From JBDTRY01 sp039931435 (GTDB lineage Bacteria > Acidobacteriota > Thermoanaerobaculia > Gp7-AA8): a stretch of DNA of 14,129 nucleotides. This document shows positions 13,710 through 14,129 of the stretch, piece after piece. The stretch is taken from the NCBI GenBank assembly GCA_039931435.1, contig JBDTRY010000086.1, forward strand, positions 1-14,129. The letters are read 5' to 3'. The position numbers were made by a program, and so were the translations under genes. The notes under the pieces are model-generated. The model saw only the letters and a program-made list of their open reading frames with translations, had not been told where the DNA came from and searched no databases. The first letter of the stretch is position 1. Every line of letters begins with the position of its first letter.

Positions 13710-13837
13710 GGGTCAGAGCCTCTGCTCTCGGTTATCTCGCGCTCATCTCGTTACCTCACCACTCTACGCGTGGTGGAGATCATGCCGCCATAGTTTCCAT
13801 ACCGAGGAGGTTTTCGCTCCCTGAGAGCGCTTTCTTG
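13710..13837 (+). repeat. Structured repeat module, copy B
   Basis: Same architecture as copy A: motif GGGTCAGAGCCTCTGC (13710-13725), hairpin ACCAC/GTGGT with a TCTAC-starting loop (13758-13774), the 29-base block (13791-13819), hairpin CGCTC/GAGCG (13815-13829) and TTTCTTGC. The outermost pair of the first hairpin is A-T here and T-A in copy A, and a U-A pair in the second is U-G in copy A, so pairing is kept despite changes. It sits 50 bases upstream of the RAYT gene start. Confidence 0.75.
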
Positions 13838-13886
13838 CTCTCCTCCTCGGAGTTCTGATTCGACCGAGGGATACTCGCTCCCGGTC

Positions 13887-14009
13887 ATGGCACGTCCTCT
13901 TCGACTGGAGATTCCCGGCGCCGTCTGGCACGTCACCTCCCGTGGCAACGAGCGTAAGAACATCTTCCGCAATGACGCCGATCGCCGTCTCCTCCTCGAG
14001 TTCCTCGGG
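13887..14009 (+). pseudogene. REP-associated tyrosine transposase (RAYT, Y1/IS200-like), 5' end only
   Basis: The frame starts MARPLRLEIPGAVWHVTSRG and continues NERKNIFRNDADRRLLLEFL. This is the standard N-terminus of RAYT proteins (R.PR...pGa.yHvt.RGn.r..iF.d..D...fl..l). About 41 codons are preserved. The HUH motif (usually in MPNHFHLL) and the nucleophilic tyrosine would come later and are absent. After codon 41 the sequence switches to an IS21-like terminus at 14010, and the frame dies at TGA 14042. It cannot encode an active transposase. RAYTs are domesticated relatives of IS200/IS605 transposases that act on short palindromic REP sequences, which fits the palindromic repeats next to it. 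Confidence 0.8.
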
Positions 14010-14129
14010 TGTCAACGATCTCCCGGATTTCCCCCCGGGTGATCACTTAAAAATCCCCCCCCCAGGTTGCTTGTTCATGACGCGCGTGAGCGCTCCGTTC
14101 GATGATGCGGTCGTGAGACCGCCTCCTTT
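14010..14129. mobile_element. Probable terminus of an IS21-family insertion sequence, runs off the window
   Basis: From 14010 the sequence reads TGTCAACGATCTCCCG and soon TGATCACTTAAAAATCCCCC (14040-14059). A TGT-starting end followed by TGATCACTTAAAAA-CCCC blocks is typical, from memory, of IS21 (istA/istB) element termini. It interrupts the RAYT reading frame exactly at this point. No istA or istB sequence is reached before the window ends. Two hairpins capped by GTGA loops follow (14082-14093 and 14107-14122). The family name is from motif recognition only. Confidence 0.5.

Noticed and set aside
12804..13837. CRISPR-like direct repeats (reverse complement ends GGTATGGAAAC)
   Set aside because: Only two copies about 1 kb apart with a gene between them, no spacer-length periodicity and no cas genes; better explained as a mobile structured module.

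Overview
The window looks like a piece of a GC-rich Acidobacteriota genome, possibly Thermoanaerobaculia-like. That placement is inference. It rests on a large secreted protein made of tandem beta-sandwich repeats, a PknB-type kinase fused to TPRs, and the general gene style; no marker gene is present. The two ends and 12.3-14.1 kb are rich in repeats and broken genes. The middle is ordinary, compact chromosome.

Layout. Positions 1-926 (minus) hold a two-gene membrane operon: a 58-aa single-pass protein and a DUF2269-like membrane protein whose 3' end is lost at a dispersed repeat. A cytochrome P450 (1259-2530, plus) follows. Its last codons run through the 3' half of a tRNA-Gly(UCC) gene lying on the other strand, which looks like an attachment-site scar. 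A decayed LytTR-like fragment and a GNAT acetyltransferase come next. From 3444 a candidate promoter leads into a tight three-gene operon: a 67-aa exported Pro-rich peptide, a DUF5819/SdpA-like membrane protein, and an HTTM (vitamin-K-carboxylase-like, SdpB-like) membrane protein. This is the best candidate for an unusual system here. A hairpin at 5360-5400 separates it from a convergent Flp-type pilin with a very Ala-rich tail. A divergent regulatory region follows, then a 1038-aa secreted PKD and tandem-repeat protein (6373-9489), a convergent Ser/Thr kinase with TPRs (9576-11588, minus) and a barwin/expansin-like double-psi beta-barrel protein (11790-12278, minus).

The last 1.8 kb is a mobile-element landscape. 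Copies of the 16-bp palindromic motif GGGTCAGAGCCTCTGC (also at 326 and, degenerate, at 6136) sit at the broken ends of several genes. A structured module of about 125 bp occurs twice in direct orientation (12726-12849 and 13710-13837) and flanks a gene for an unknown protein with an HNH-like HHP motif. The second copy lies next to the 5' end of a REP-associated tyrosine transposase (RAYT/Y1) gene. That gene is itself cut after about 41 codons by what looks like the terminus of an IS21-family element, which runs off the window.

No intact rRNA, tRNA or CRISPR array was found. The calls are by-eye readings of sequence; no homology search was run.
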